The notes under the pieces are model-generated. The model saw only the letters and a list, made by a program, of their open reading frames with translations. It did no database searches and was not told where the DNA came from. A stretch of DNA of 64,000 bases from Natrinema saccharevitans (lineage in GTDB: Archaea > Halobacteriota > Halobacteria > Halobacteriales > Natrialbaceae): NCBI RefSeq assembly GCF_001953745.1, contig NZ_LWLN01000001.1:124001-188000 (forward strand), in the 5' to 3' direction. Each line of letters opens with the position of its first letter. Position 1 is the first letter of the stretch. Below are positions 54,093 to 62,699 of this stretch, one piece after another. A program made the position numbers and the translations under genes.

Positions 54093-55220
54093 TCACTCGT
54101 CCTCGAGTAACGCGTCGTCTCCGTGGCGGTCCCGCAGGTCGGCGAGGTACTCGTGCTGTTCCTCGAGTCGCGGCGTCGGCTCCGCGTAGGTGTACTCGAA
54201 CATCTCGCCGGGATTGCCCGCGGCGGCTTCGGCCTGCTCGATCAGCGCCGCGAGCGTCTCCTCGATCTCGCTCTCGATCGTCTCGATCCGGTCGTCGTCG
54301 AGGACGCCCGCGTCCCGCAGGTAGGCCTCGAACCGATCGATCGGGTCCTTCTCGCGCCACTGCTTGACCTCCGACTCGTCGCGGTAGACGTCGGGGTCGT
54401 CGGCCGTCGTGTGCGCGCCGTAGCGGTACTGGACCGCCTCGATCAGCGTCGATCGTAACCGCTCGTCGCCGGACTCGAGGGCTTTCTCCCGGGCGGCCCT
54501 GGTGACGACGTAGGTCGCGAGCGGGTCCATCCCATCGACCTGGACGCCCGCGAAGCCGTAGGCGGTGGCCTTCTCCGCGATGGTCGCGCTCGCGGTCTGG
54601 CGCTCGCGGGGGACCGAGATGGCCCACTGGTTGTTGTTACAGACGAAGACGGTCGGCGTGTCGAACACGCCGGCGAAGTTCAGCGCCTCGTGGAAGTCCC
54701 CCTCCGAAGTCGAACCGTCGCCGAAGTGGGCGACGCCGACTCGTTCGTCGCCGTTCAGCTTCGCGGCCCACGACCAGCCGACGATGTGGGGCAGGTGGGC
54801 GGCGATCGAGATGTTCAGCGGGAAGACGTCGATCTCGGCCAGCGCGGCGTTGCCGTCCTCGTGGCCCATCCAGTACAGCAGATACTCCCAGGGCAGGTCC
54901 CGCGCGACCAGCGCTCCGTGTTCCCGATACTGAAAGGAGAGCATGTCGTCGTCGGCCAGCGCGTACGTCGACCCGATCTGGGACCCCTCCTGACCGGCCA
55001 GCGAGGAGTAGGTCCCCAGCCGGCCCTGCCGCTGGAGGCTGATCATCCGCTCGTCGAACCGGCGGGAAAACCGCATGTCACGGTACATCGACCGCAGCGT
55101 CTCAGCCTCGAGAGCCGGCTCGAGCTCGGGCGCGACGACGGTTCCGTCCGCGTCGAGGACGCGGATCCGATCGTCCGGCTCCCGGTCGAAGAGGTCCCGC
55201 TCGAGGGCGTCTCCGGACAT
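54093..55220 (-). CDS. pdhA: thiamine-diphosphate-dependent dehydrogenase E1 alpha subunit (pyruvate/2-oxoacid type)
   Basis: 375 residues. It decarboxylates a 2-oxoacid with thiamine diphosphate. The ThDP motif runs from GDG (167-169) in FGDGSTSEGDFHEALNF to the NNN at 195-197. Also typical: GTYSSLAGQEGSQIGSTYAL, FQYREHGALVARD and YRYGAHTTADDP. The usual E1-beta, E2 and E3 genes are absent on both sides, so it is an orphan here, paired elsewhere or specialised for a branched-chain 2-oxoacid. Confidence 0.88.
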   Translation of the reverse strand: MSGDALERDLFDREPDDRIRVLDADGTVVAPELEPALEAETLRSMYRDMRFSRRFDERMISLQRQGRLGTYSSLAGQEGSQIGSTYALADDDMLSFQYREHGALVARDLPWEYLLYWMGHEDGNAALAEIDVFPLNISIAAHLPHIVGWSWAAKLNGDERVGVAHFGDGSTSEGDFHEALNFAGVFDTPTVFVCNNNQWAISVPRERQTASATIAEKATAYGFAGVQVDGMDPLATYVVTRAAREKALESGDERLRSTLIEAVQYRYGAHTTADDPDVYRDESEVKQWREKDPIDRFEAYLRDAGVLDDDRIETIESEIEETLAALIEQAEAAAGNPGEMFEYTYAEPTPRLEEQHEYLADLRDRHGDDALLEDE

Positions 55221-55282
55221 GCGTCGTTCCTCGAGTCCGCGGTATATAACAGTGGCTCCGAACGCGGGATCCGTCGTCCCGC

Positions 55283-56374
55283 CTACTGGTACTCGGGGAG
55301 CCGAGCCGACCGATTCGAGCCCTCGACGAACGGCAGGTCGGTCCGGGTCGCGGCGACCTCCTCGCCGTCGACGCGAACCGTCAACTCGTTGCTCTCGAGG
55401 CCGTAGTCGACGACGGCGAGCGCGATGACGTCCTCGAGCATCGGGCTCTCTCCCGCGCGGGTCACCTCGCCGACCGAGGCGTCGCCGTCGAAGACGGCCG
55501 CGCCGTCATCGGGGACGGCCTCGCCCTCGAGCGTGAGCCCCACGAGCCGCCGACTCGGCTGACCGCGGTTCTCGACGCGGGAGACCACTTCCTGACCGAC
55601 GTAACAGCCCTTCTCGAAGTCCAGGGCGTTACGGAGACCGAGGACGTTCGGCAACTCTCCCTCGAGTTCGGTGTGAAACAGGGGGGTGCCGGCCTCGAGC
55701 GCGAGGCTCTCGAAGGTCCGGTAGCCGAAGGGGGCGGCGTTGAGGCCGTGGTTGAGCAGCGTGTCGTAGACAGCTTCGGCGTCGTCGGCCGCACAGATCG
55801 CGTCGAAACTCTCCTCGCCGGTCGGCGCGTCGGTCCGGACGACCGTGACGCCCTCGTCGCCCATCGTCCCGCGGACGAACGAAAGCGGCCGGTCGGGCGA
55901 GGCGGCCCCGTTGAGAACGCTGGCGATCTTCTCCGTCGCTTGCGGGCCGTGGACGCCGAAGATTCCGTACTCGTCGTTTGCCGTCCGAATCTCGACGTCC
56001 TGAATGAACACCTTCTCCGACCACTCCTCGGCCAGCGGTTCTGCGGTCTCGGGCTGGGTGAAAAGCAGCAGTCGCTCGCCCGCGTTGTAGACGTAGAGTT
56101 CGACCTCGATCCCGCCCTGGGGATCGAGGACGAGGGCGTAACAGCCCTCGCCGTCCTCGGCGGGGACCCGGTTCGAGACCACGTTGTCGACGTACTCGAT
56201 TCGATCGTCGCCCTCCACGACGATCACGCCGTAGGCCGGTTCGAACAGCCCGACGCCGTTGCGGACCGCGCGATGGGTCCGTTCGGGCCGCCCGAAGTGG
56301 TCGACGATCGTCCGGTCGGCGCGCTCGCCGAACGTGGCCCCGTGATCCTCGTGTACGGACTCGATGACGCTCAT
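55283..56374 (-). CDS. YgfZ/GcvT-domain folate-binding protein
   Basis: 363 residues. GcvT-fold halves with the YgfZ signature KGCYVGQE, followed by VVSRVENRGQPSRRLVG. YgfZ/IBA57 proteins use folate to help maturation or repair of [4Fe-4S] enzymes; aminomethyltransferases of the glycine cleavage system share the fold but lack KGCYxGQE. No gcvH or gcvP gene is nearby, supporting the YgfZ reading. Confidence 0.85.
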   Translation of the reverse strand: MSVIESVHEDHGATFGERADRTIVDHFGRPERTHRAVRNGVGLFEPAYGVIVVEGDDRIEYVDNVVSNRVPAEDGEGCYALVLDPQGGIEVELYVYNAGERLLLFTQPETAEPLAEEWSEKVFIQDVEIRTANDEYGIFGVHGPQATEKIASVLNGAASPDRPLSFVRGTMGDEGVTVVRTDAPTGEESFDAICAADDAEAVYDTLLNHGLNAAPFGYRTFESLALEAGTPLFHTELEGELPNVLGLRNALDFEKGCYVGQEVVSRVENRGQPSRRLVGLTLEGEAVPDDGAAVFDGDASVGEVTRAGESPMLEDVIALAVVDYGLESNELTVRVDGEEVAATRTDLPFVEGSNRSARLPEYQ

Positions 56375-56413
56375 GGATACTCTCTGGGGCCTGACCGTAT
56401 CAGGCGTTTCGAT

Positions 56414-56710
56414 TCAAAAAGGCAGCCGGTCGCGAAGCCACTCGCCGAACGACTGGTCGTCGTCCTCGTCGGCCGGTTCGTCGGGGACGACGCGGTCGGC
56501 GGGCTTGATCACCGTCTCCGAACCCGAGTCGACGACGATCAGATCGTCGTCTTTGAGCGTCGCCAGGGCGTCCTCGAGTTCGTCGATATCGACCTCGACG
56601 GCTGCCCGGAGTTCGAAGACGGTCATCCCGTCCTCGGCGCGGTCGACCAGGGCGTCGAGTACCGCCACCTCCGTCCTCTCCCGGTTCCGGTACTCCCGCT
56701 TTGCTCTCAT
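56414..56710 (-). CDS. DUF6432-like winged-helix protein
   Basis: 98 residues from ATG 56710 (MRAKREYRNRERTEVAVLDA). A compact helix-turn-helix (GMTVFELRAAVEVDIDELEDALATLKDDDLIVVD) is followed by an acidic tail ending FGEWLRDRLPF. It looks like a DNA-binding MarR-type wing without a ligand domain. In-frame ATG at 56722 is an alternative; the open frame to 56908 adds a basic, non-conserved segment. Confidence 0.7.
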   Translation of the reverse strand: MRAKREYRNRERTEVAVLDALVDRAEDGMTVFELRAAVEVDIDELEDALATLKDDDLIVVDSGSETVIKPADRVVPDEPADEDDDQSFGEWLRDRLPF

Positions 56711-56907
56711 CCGTGTGTCCATTCGACGACCCGGGATTTGACGTTTGTCGTTCCGACGGCCTCGAACGCCGCCGCCGAACTCGTCCCCTCGAGCCGACTC
56801 GAGCGCACGCTCCGACCCACCCCCGCGAGCGGTATTCAACGCGCTGTCACGACCGAAAATTCGCTTAGCAGCACGTTTTTTATGGGACCGGTCGGTACGG
56901 TGGGACA

Positions 56908-57888
56908 ATGGTCCTGCGATGTTCGTTGCTCGGACACGACTTCGGGGAGGCCGAAGTCGAACGCGAGCGCGAAGAACGGGGCAGCGAGGTCGTCGTAACC
57001 GTCCAGGAGTACGAGGAGTGTGCCCGCTGTGGTGAGCGCAACGTCATCAGCGAGAACACCGAAGTAACGAGCCTCTCCGCCGAGACGGACGCCGACGCGC
57101 CCCCCGCCGAACCCGATACCGAACCGCCCGAACCAGCACTCGCGTCCGACCCCGACCCGACCGACGGGCCCGACGACGCCGAGTTCATCGACGCCGACGA
57201 ACCCGCGACGGCGGCCGCCGACCCCACGGCCGCCGAGCCCGCCGACGCGGACGCCGACGATCCGGCCGCTCCCGACCTCGAGGAGGCCGAGCCCGACCCG
57301 GGTACGCTCGATCTCCCGACCGACGAGAACGGCGAGCCGGTCACCGACGACGGCGAGATCCTCGAAGACGACGAGCCGGCCGCCGATCCCGACCGCGACC
57401 GCGAACGCGGCGAGTGGCCCGACTCCGACGACGTCGGGCCGCCGGCGGACGAACCGAGTGAACCGGCCGACTGGCCCGACGACGGCTCCGCCGATGCCGA
57501 CGACGCAGCCGACGCCGGTACCGGGGTCGATCCGGCCGCGATCGAGGACGACGCCGTCCTTCTCGACGACGAGCCGGCCGACCCCGTCGACGGCCCTGAA
57601 ACCGGCGAGGCTGCTGCCGACGCCCGCTCCGTGACTGCCGAGCCGCCGACGCAGGACGCGACCGAGCCCGCCGCCGACGTCGCGTCGGAACCGGGGACCG
57701 GCATCGAGCGAGCCGAGTCGGTTCCGACGCCCGTCGAGGGCGACAGCGGTCCCGGCGAGGACGTCCCGACCGAGTTCTACTGCCCCCGGTGTGAGTACGT
57801 CGCCGCCGGTGATCGGGGCTCGCTGCGGGCCGGCGACATCTGTCCCGACTGCCGGAAGGGGTATCTCAGCGAACGCGAGCGGCGCTGA
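56908..57888 (+). CDS. two-zinc-ribbon protein with long acidic linker (DUF7093-like)
   Basis: 326 residues. Residues 1-50 form one zinc ribbon (MVLRCSLLGHDF, then YEECARCGERN with a CX2C), residues about 60-285 are a low-complexity Asp/Glu/Pro/Ala linker (over 220 residues), and the end is a second ribbon (YCPRCEYVAAG, ICPDCRKGYL). TTTTTTATGGG at about 56876-56886 lies 28 bases before the ATG, a leaderless promoter. Function unknown; the bipartite plan suggests a protein or nucleic-acid bridge. Confidence 0.75.
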   Translation: MVLRCSLLGHDFGEAEVEREREERGSEVVVTVQEYEECARCGERNVISENTEVTSLSAETDADAPPAEPDTEPPEPALASDPDPTDGPDDAEFIDADEPATAAADPTAAEPADADADDPAAPDLEEAEPDPGTLDLPTDENGEPVTDDGEILEDDEPAADPDRDRERGEWPDSDDVGPPADEPSEPADWPDDGSADADDAADAGTGVDPAAIEDDAVLLDDEPADPVDGPETGEAAADARSVTAEPPTQDATEPAADVASEPGTGIERAESVPTPVEGDSGPGEDVPTEFYCPRCEYVAAGDRGSLRAGDICPDCRKGYLSERERR

Positions 57889-58184
57889 TACGGACCGTTG
57901 TAACGATTTTCCGGTGTAACCGCCGACGGTCGCGGTTGCACCGGAACACAACTCCAACGGGCCGTATGACCCGATTTCGCGTACGATTCCGTCGCTCGAC
58001 GCTCGTTTTCCGCGCCGACTCGACTGTCCGACCACCGGCCGCTGTCGGGCCGTCAGACCGGCGACGGTCGAACGGGCCCGGTGGACGCGCCTCTTACCGT
58101 CGCTCGACTCGTCTCTGACAGGTCAGCGGATCGAATCGTTGGCTATGAAAAGAGGTAAACGCGCCGCCGTGTTTCTCCCAATTC
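57889..58184. other. spacer with no recognised gene
   Basis: 296 bases between two plus-strand genes. Apart from the promoter expected just upstream of 58185 (GGCTATGAAAAGAGG at about 58141-58155), I see nothing: no supported ORF, repeat or strong hairpin. Confidence 0.4.
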
Positions 58185-58571
58185 ATGAAGGAGTACAAGA
58201 TGCGTCGCGGTGAATATCTCGAGGAGCGCATTCCGGACATGGAGTCGACGGTCGAGGAGTACTTCGGTCCGATCACGGGCACCGAGGAGTACAAGGGAAG
58301 CGACCTCTTTCTCATCGAGGAGCCGGACAATCCGGTCTTCGAGAAGATCGTCGTCGGTGCCGTCGAGTACTCCGGCAAGAAGGACAAACTCGGCGTCGAG
58401 TTCAACGAGCGCGACCCCACCGAACTCGGTCCCGACGAACTCGAGGCCGCGGCCGACGCCGTCGACATCAAGAACGACTTCCTGCTCGAGGCGACCGGCC
58501 GGGACGCGAAGGCCCGACGCGACTCGATGAAGCGGAAAGTCGAGGACGACCCGGACCACGATTTCGACTAA
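58185..58571 (+). CDS. DUF5611 family protein
   Basis: 128 residues (MKEYKMRRGEYLEERIPDME). Small acidic alpha/beta protein with FGPITGTEEYKGSDLFLIEE, VFEKIVVGAVEYSGKKDKLGV and a helical acidic tail ending DDPDHDFD. Matches the archaeal DUF5611 family as I recall it; no established role. It is followed directly by a large hairpin. Confidence 0.75.
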   Translation: MKEYKMRRGEYLEERIPDMESTVEEYFGPITGTEEYKGSDLFLIEEPDNPVFEKIVVGAVEYSGKKDKLGVEFNERDPTELGPDELEAAADAVDIKNDFLLEATGRDAKARRDSMKRKVEDDPDHDFD

Positions 58572-58572
58572 C

Positions 58573-58750
58573 GAAATTTTACGCTGCGGTCTATCGCGAG
58601 CGAGGCGAACAGCGCCTCGCTCGCGATGTCCCTCGGTAAAATTTCGATCAAAAACACTCCTCTTTCCGTTCGCTCGTCCGTCCAGTCCTCGCTCACATCA
58701 GTCGTCGGTCCGCTCGTTCGTGCCGTCGACACTCACTCGCGGTCGGTATC
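58573..58750 (+). repeat. dispersed intergenic repeat, copy B (hairpin plus conserved tail)
   Basis: Arms GAAATTTTAC (58573-58582) and GTAAAATTTC (58636-58645) enclose a perfect 15-bp inner hairpin (58593-58607 with 58613-58627, 5-base loop). The tail reads ATCAAAAACACTCCTCTTTC, CACATCAGTCGTCGG and ACTCACTCGCGGT, matching the copy after the thermosome in order and wording. Begins 1 base after the DUF5611 stop codon. Confidence 0.65.
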
Positions 58751-58891
58751 GGGCGGCGGCCTGCCCTCCCCCGAGTCGGGCGACTCACCGCGAGTGCGGT
58801 GAGCCGCCCTCCCGGCCACGGCACCGCCCTTGACGTGGCCGTTCCTGTTGCTTCGTAACGGCTTTGACCGCCGCGTCGAATATTCCGGGTA
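58751..58891. other. rest of the spacer before the small membrane protein
   Basis: Contains one further perfect hairpin, CTCACCGC-GAGT-GCGGTGAG (about 58785-58804), and no supported gene. The end must hold the promoter of 58892. Confidence 0.4.
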
Positions 58892-59077
58892 ATGGAACCA
58901 CAGGCGTTTCTCGCGGCGACGCTGGTCGCTCACGTCGGCTTCGCGATCTTCGTGACCGCCCACGGTCACCTGACCGGCCGCGATCCCGGGAAGTGGCCGT
59001 TCGTGACGCTGGCGTTCGGCCTGGCCGGGATCGCCGCCTACTTCTTCTACGACGAGTCGTCGGACTCGAGTCCCTGA
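58892..59077 (+). CDS. small two-helix membrane protein
   Basis: 61 residues. Two hydrophobic segments: FLAATLVAHVGFAIFVTAHG (about 5-24) and WPFVTLAFGLAGIAAYFFYD (about 35-54), connected by HLTGRDPGK, with a short acidic/serine tail. The stop is one base from the stop of the convergent symporter. No family recognised. Confidence 0.65.
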   Translation: MEPQAFLAATLVAHVGFAIFVTAHGHLTGRDPGKWPFVTLAFGLAGIAAYFFYDESSDSSP

Positions 59078-60409
59078 TCAGTCTCCCGCTGCGACGCCGT
59101 CCTCGCCGTCGCCACCGGCGTGCGAGCCGTCGGCCCAGACACCCTCCGTGAGATCGATCCCGTCGGTCCACTTGCCGACGACCGACGCGACGGCGAGGTC
59201 GCCGGTGACGTTGTTCGTCGTCGCGATCCGGCCGAGGATCGGGTCGACGCCCGCGACGAAGCCGACGATCTCGAGGGGGAGTCCGACGGCGTTCAGAATG
59301 ACGGTCAGCATGATGAGCCCGGCACCGGGGACCCCGGCAGTACCGATACTGATCAGGATCACGGTCGCGAGGACGATCAACTGATCGCCGAGGCCGAGCG
59401 ACACGCCGACCATGTTCGCGGCAAAGACCACCGTGACGGCCTGCCTGATCGCCGCCCCGTCCATGTTGATCGTCGCCCCGAGCGGGAGGGCAAAGCCGTA
59501 GACCGACTCGTCGATCCGCAGGTTCGTTTCGGCGCCAGTGATCGTCACTGGCAGCGTCCCGCTCGAGGAGCGGATGGTAAAGGCCGTCAGCATCGCGTCT
59601 TTCGCCCCGTCGAGAAACGACAGCGGGGACTGGCCGAGGATGCCGACGGTTATCACGCCAAGATAGGTGACAGTCATGTGGATCGCGATGCCGATCGCGA
59701 TGACGCCGACGAGCGCGCCCAGTTGCACGATCGCGCCGACCCCCTCGGTCCCGATCGCGGCGGCCATGAGCGCGAAGACGCCGACGACGCCGTACTCCAT
59801 GACGCCCCAGACGATCTTGAACAGCGCCTGCGTGCCGGCGTCGATAAACGCGAAGAAGCCGTCGATCGCGTCCTCGATCGGCTCTTCGGTCGTCGACTCG
59901 CGGACGATCGTCAACGCCAACCCGAAGACGACGACGACGAAGATCGTCGCCAGAATCTCGCCGTCGACCATCGCGGCCAGCGGATTCTCGGGGACGATCC
60001 CGAGGACGACCTCGGAGACCGACGGCGGTTCGGCCTGCTGAGCCTCACCACCGGTGAACTCCACGGCCGTTCCGGGATCGAACAGGTTCGCGACTGCCAG
60101 CCCGATCAGGGCTGCGATCGTCGTCGTCGCGGCGTAGAGTGCGACCGTCAGTCCGCCGACTTTCCCGAGTTTCGACGGCGTCAGCTTGCGCATCCCACCG
60201 AGCAGGGTAAAGACGATCAACGGGATGATCAGCATCTCGAGCAGCCGTAAGAAGAGGTCGCCGAGCGGGCTCAAAACGGCGGCGCGTTCGCCGACGATGG
60301 CCCCGAGTGCGGTCCCGAGGGCGAACGCGACCGCGATACGGTAGATGATCGGAATCGAGCGATACTGCCTCCACGTTCGTCGCGGCAACGACTCCTGCGT
60401 CGTGCTCAT
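59078..60409 (-). CDS. dicarboxylate/amino acid:cation symporter (DAACS family)
   Basis: 443 residues, eight helices plus two hairpins. Family motifs: AFTIRSSSGTLPVT (serine-rich hairpin), LPLGATINMDGAAI (NMDG helix), GTAGVPGAGLIMLTVIL and DPILGRIATTNNVTGD. These transporters take up glutamate, aspartate or C4 dicarboxylates with sodium or protons. Haloarchaeal substrate unknown. Confidence 0.93.
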   Translation of the reverse strand: MSTTQESLPRRTWRQYRSIPIIYRIAVAFALGTALGAIVGERAAVLSPLGDLFLRLLEMLIIPLIVFTLLGGMRKLTPSKLGKVGGLTVALYAATTTIAALIGLAVANLFDPGTAVEFTGGEAQQAEPPSVSEVVLGIVPENPLAAMVDGEILATIFVVVVFGLALTIVRESTTEEPIEDAIDGFFAFIDAGTQALFKIVWGVMEYGVVGVFALMAAAIGTEGVGAIVQLGALVGVIAIGIAIHMTVTYLGVITVGILGQSPLSFLDGAKDAMLTAFTIRSSSGTLPVTITGAETNLRIDESVYGFALPLGATINMDGAAIRQAVTVVFAANMVGVSLGLGDQLIVLATVILISIGTAGVPGAGLIMLTVILNAVGLPLEIVGFVAGVDPILGRIATTNNVTGDLAVASVVGKWTDGIDLTEGVWADGSHAGGDGEDGVAAGD

Positions 60410-60512
60410 CGCTTCTCCCTATGAACGGGACCGATCAACCCGTGTCGTTACCGGTGAGACTGTCCCACACCTGTGACGGTCCGTCGTGGTGGGAAGAAGA
60501 CGGACCCCGCCC

Positions 60513-62000
60513 TCAGGCGAGGAAGACGTGTCGCGGCCGGTCCGCGAGGATGTCCCGCCCGAACTCGACGGTCTCCGAGAAGGCGTCGCTCCGGAAGAAC
60601 GTCATAGCGTCGTCCCGGGAGTCCCAGCGGCTGGCGATGAACATGTCGTTTTCGTCCTCGCGGTTGACCAGCAGGTCGGTCTTGCGGTGGCCGTCCATGT
60701 CGGCGAGGACGTCACCGACGTCGTCGAAGGTCCCGACGAAGTCTCCGCGGTGTTCGGGCTCGACCGTGTAGAACATCCCCATCGTCCCCCACGAGTCGTC
60801 CTCGTCGTCGCCGGCCTGTCGGACGACCTCGGGCAGTTCGGCGAGGAACCCGGCGGCCGTGTTGGCGGCCCGGTCGGTGTCCCAGAGGCTGACGACTGCG
60901 GTTTCGCTGTCCGCGTCCTGGGCCTCGTAGACCGCCGTCTTCACGTGGGTGTCGTAGTGGTCGAAGTTCTCCCGGTAGCCGTCGACCTCCTCGAACAGCT
61001 CGTCGGGGTCGGCCGTCGAGTAGAGGACGACCGCGTGGACGTCCTCGCCGTGGGGCTGGCCCGCGTAGATGCCCTCGTCCTCGAGTTCGTCGCGGACGCC
61101 CCCGCTCTCGTCGCCGTGGCTCGATCCCGAATCGTCGCCGTGGTGGTGCCCGCCGGAGCCGCCGTGGTGGCCCTCGGCGTCACCGCTGGCGTGGGGGTGT
61201 GACTCCTCGCCTTCGGCCGGCACGCGTTCGCCGGCCAGGAAGGTCCCGAGGTCTTCCGGCGGAAACCGTCGCGCCGAGAGGAACCGGCCGAACTCGGCGA
61301 AGCGGGAACTCGAGGGGTCAAAGCGCATCTCGTAGAGCAGATCCTTGACGTCGGTCGGGTCGTCGCCGAACAGGGTCACACCCCACTCGAAGTCGTCGAG
61401 TCCGACGCTGCCGGTGATGATCTGGGTGACACGGCCCGCGTAGTCCTTGCCGATCTCGCCGTGGTTCGAGAGGTAGTCCGCCCGCTCGTCGAAGGGGAGT
61501 TCGTACCAGTTGTGGTCCGGCCCGCGGCGCTTGCTCATCGGGTAGAAGCTCAGGAACTCGCCGTCGGGAATCTCGGGTTTGAGCCGGGACTCGATGTAGC
61601 GCTCGAGGCCGGCGTCCTCGACCTCGCTGTCCTCGTCGAAGTAGTCCTCGGACATGTAGCCCGAGACCTCCGTGACCGACACGTAGGAGTCGGCTCGTTC
61701 GGTGAACTCCGCGAGCGCGGTGTGTTCGAACCGCCGCTCGAGGGCGTCGATGTCGCCGAGGGTGGGTCGGAGGTGGAGGACGAGCAGGTCGGCCTTGTGA
61801 CCGAGAACGGCAAACGTTGCCGAATCGCCCTCGTCGGCGTCGCCGACGGCCTCGCTGGCTTCGAGGTAGTCGACGCCCTCCTCGATGGCCCGCTCGCGTC
61901 GCCGCTCCGGAGCCGCTCGCCAGGCGTCCCAGTCGATCGACCGGAAATCGTGGAGCACGTACCAGCCTTCTTCGGTCTGTGGTGGTCGCCGTCGTTCCAT
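60513..62000 (-). CDS. pitA: heme-binding Cld-ABM fusion protein PitA (HemQ-like)
   Basis: 495 residues from ATG 62000 (MERRRPPQTEEGWYVLHDFR). Residues 1-250 are a chlorite-dismutase-like/HemQ domain (FLSFYPMSKRRG, WYELPFDERADYLSNHGEIG with the likely heme histidine in SNHG, ITGSVGLDDFEWGVTLF). A His-rich linker follows at about 255-300 (HPHASGDAEGHHGG, GHHHGDDSGSSHG). Residues 310-495 are two ABM-type ferredoxin-like units. This Cld-ABM fusion is known in haloarchaea as PitA. HemQ-type domains finish heme synthesis; that role here is inferred. Divergent from padR. Confidence 0.9.
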   Translation of the reverse strand: MERRRPPQTEEGWYVLHDFRSIDWDAWRAAPERRRERAIEEGVDYLEASEAVGDADEGDSATFAVLGHKADLLVLHLRPTLGDIDALERRFEHTALAEFTERADSYVSVTEVSGYMSEDYFDEDSEVEDAGLERYIESRLKPEIPDGEFLSFYPMSKRRGPDHNWYELPFDERADYLSNHGEIGKDYAGRVTQIITGSVGLDDFEWGVTLFGDDPTDVKDLLYEMRFDPSSSRFAEFGRFLSARRFPPEDLGTFLAGERVPAEGEESHPHASGDAEGHHGGSGGHHHGDDSGSSHGDESGGVRDELEDEGIYAGQPHGEDVHAVVLYSTADPDELFEEVDGYRENFDHYDTHVKTAVYEAQDADSETAVVSLWDTDRAANTAAGFLAELPEVVRQAGDDEDDSWGTMGMFYTVEPEHRGDFVGTFDDVGDVLADMDGHRKTDLLVNREDENDMFIASRWDSRDDAMTFFRSDAFSETVEFGRDILADRPRHVFLA

Positions 62001-62158
62001 AGTTGCGGGTTGGAACCGGGCGCTCAAGAAGGGCCGGGTTTCCGTTGACAGTTCCGACCCCGGCCCGTCGTCGGTAGATCCACCGGTACCGAACCTGCAC
62101 CGTCGGTTCTCGACGTGACCGAAACCCTTTACCGCCGTCCGTTTTATCCCCGAGACAC

Positions 62159-62683
62159 ATGCGGAAAAGTGGCCCGCCGAAAGGACTCATCGCCTATCTC
62201 GTCCTCGAGCTGCTCGCGGAAAAACCGCGGTACGGCTACGAGATCTTGAAGGAGATCTGTGAGATCAGCGGCGGTCACTGGGAGCCGTCCTACGGTTCGG
62301 TCTACCCCATCCTCTACAAGTTCGAGGAGAAGGGGTGGGCCGAGCGCATCGAACGTGCGGACGAACCCGATCGGAAGTACTTCGAACTGACCGCCGAGGG
62401 GCAGGCGGAACTCGAGGAACGCCGCGAAACGGGCGCGGAGAAGGCTCGGGACTTCGCGGACGTCATCCTCGGCTTTTTCCACGTCTATGCTGCCTTCTCG
62501 ACGGACGACCGGTTCGAGATCCCCCCGATGGACGGCGAGTGGCACTTCGACGAGGCGTTCAGCCGCTGGGTCGTCGAACAGGTCGTCCGCCACTACGAAC
62601 ACTACTTCGATACCGAGTTCGAACGCCTCGAGGCGACCCCGGAAGAGTTCTACGAGCGCCACGGCGTCGAGCCGGAGGAGTGA
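62159..62683 (+). CDS. PadR-family transcriptional regulator
   Basis: 174 residues. A winged helix of about 85 residues (GLIAYLVLELLAEKPRYGYEIL, GSVYPILYKFEEKGWAERIE, RKYFELTAEGQAEL) is followed by a helical C-terminal dimer domain. It diverges from pitA across 158 bases, so control of pitA is plausible. Ligand unknown. Confidence 0.9.
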   Translation: MRKSGPPKGLIAYLVLELLAEKPRYGYEILKEICEISGGHWEPSYGSVYPILYKFEEKGWAERIERADEPDRKYFELTAEGQAELEERRETGAEKARDFADVILGFFHVYAAFSTDDRFEIPPMDGEWHFDEAFSRWVVEQVVRHYEHYFDTEFERLEATPEEFYERHGVEPEE

Positions 62684-62699
62684 GAAAGCGGGCCGCCCA

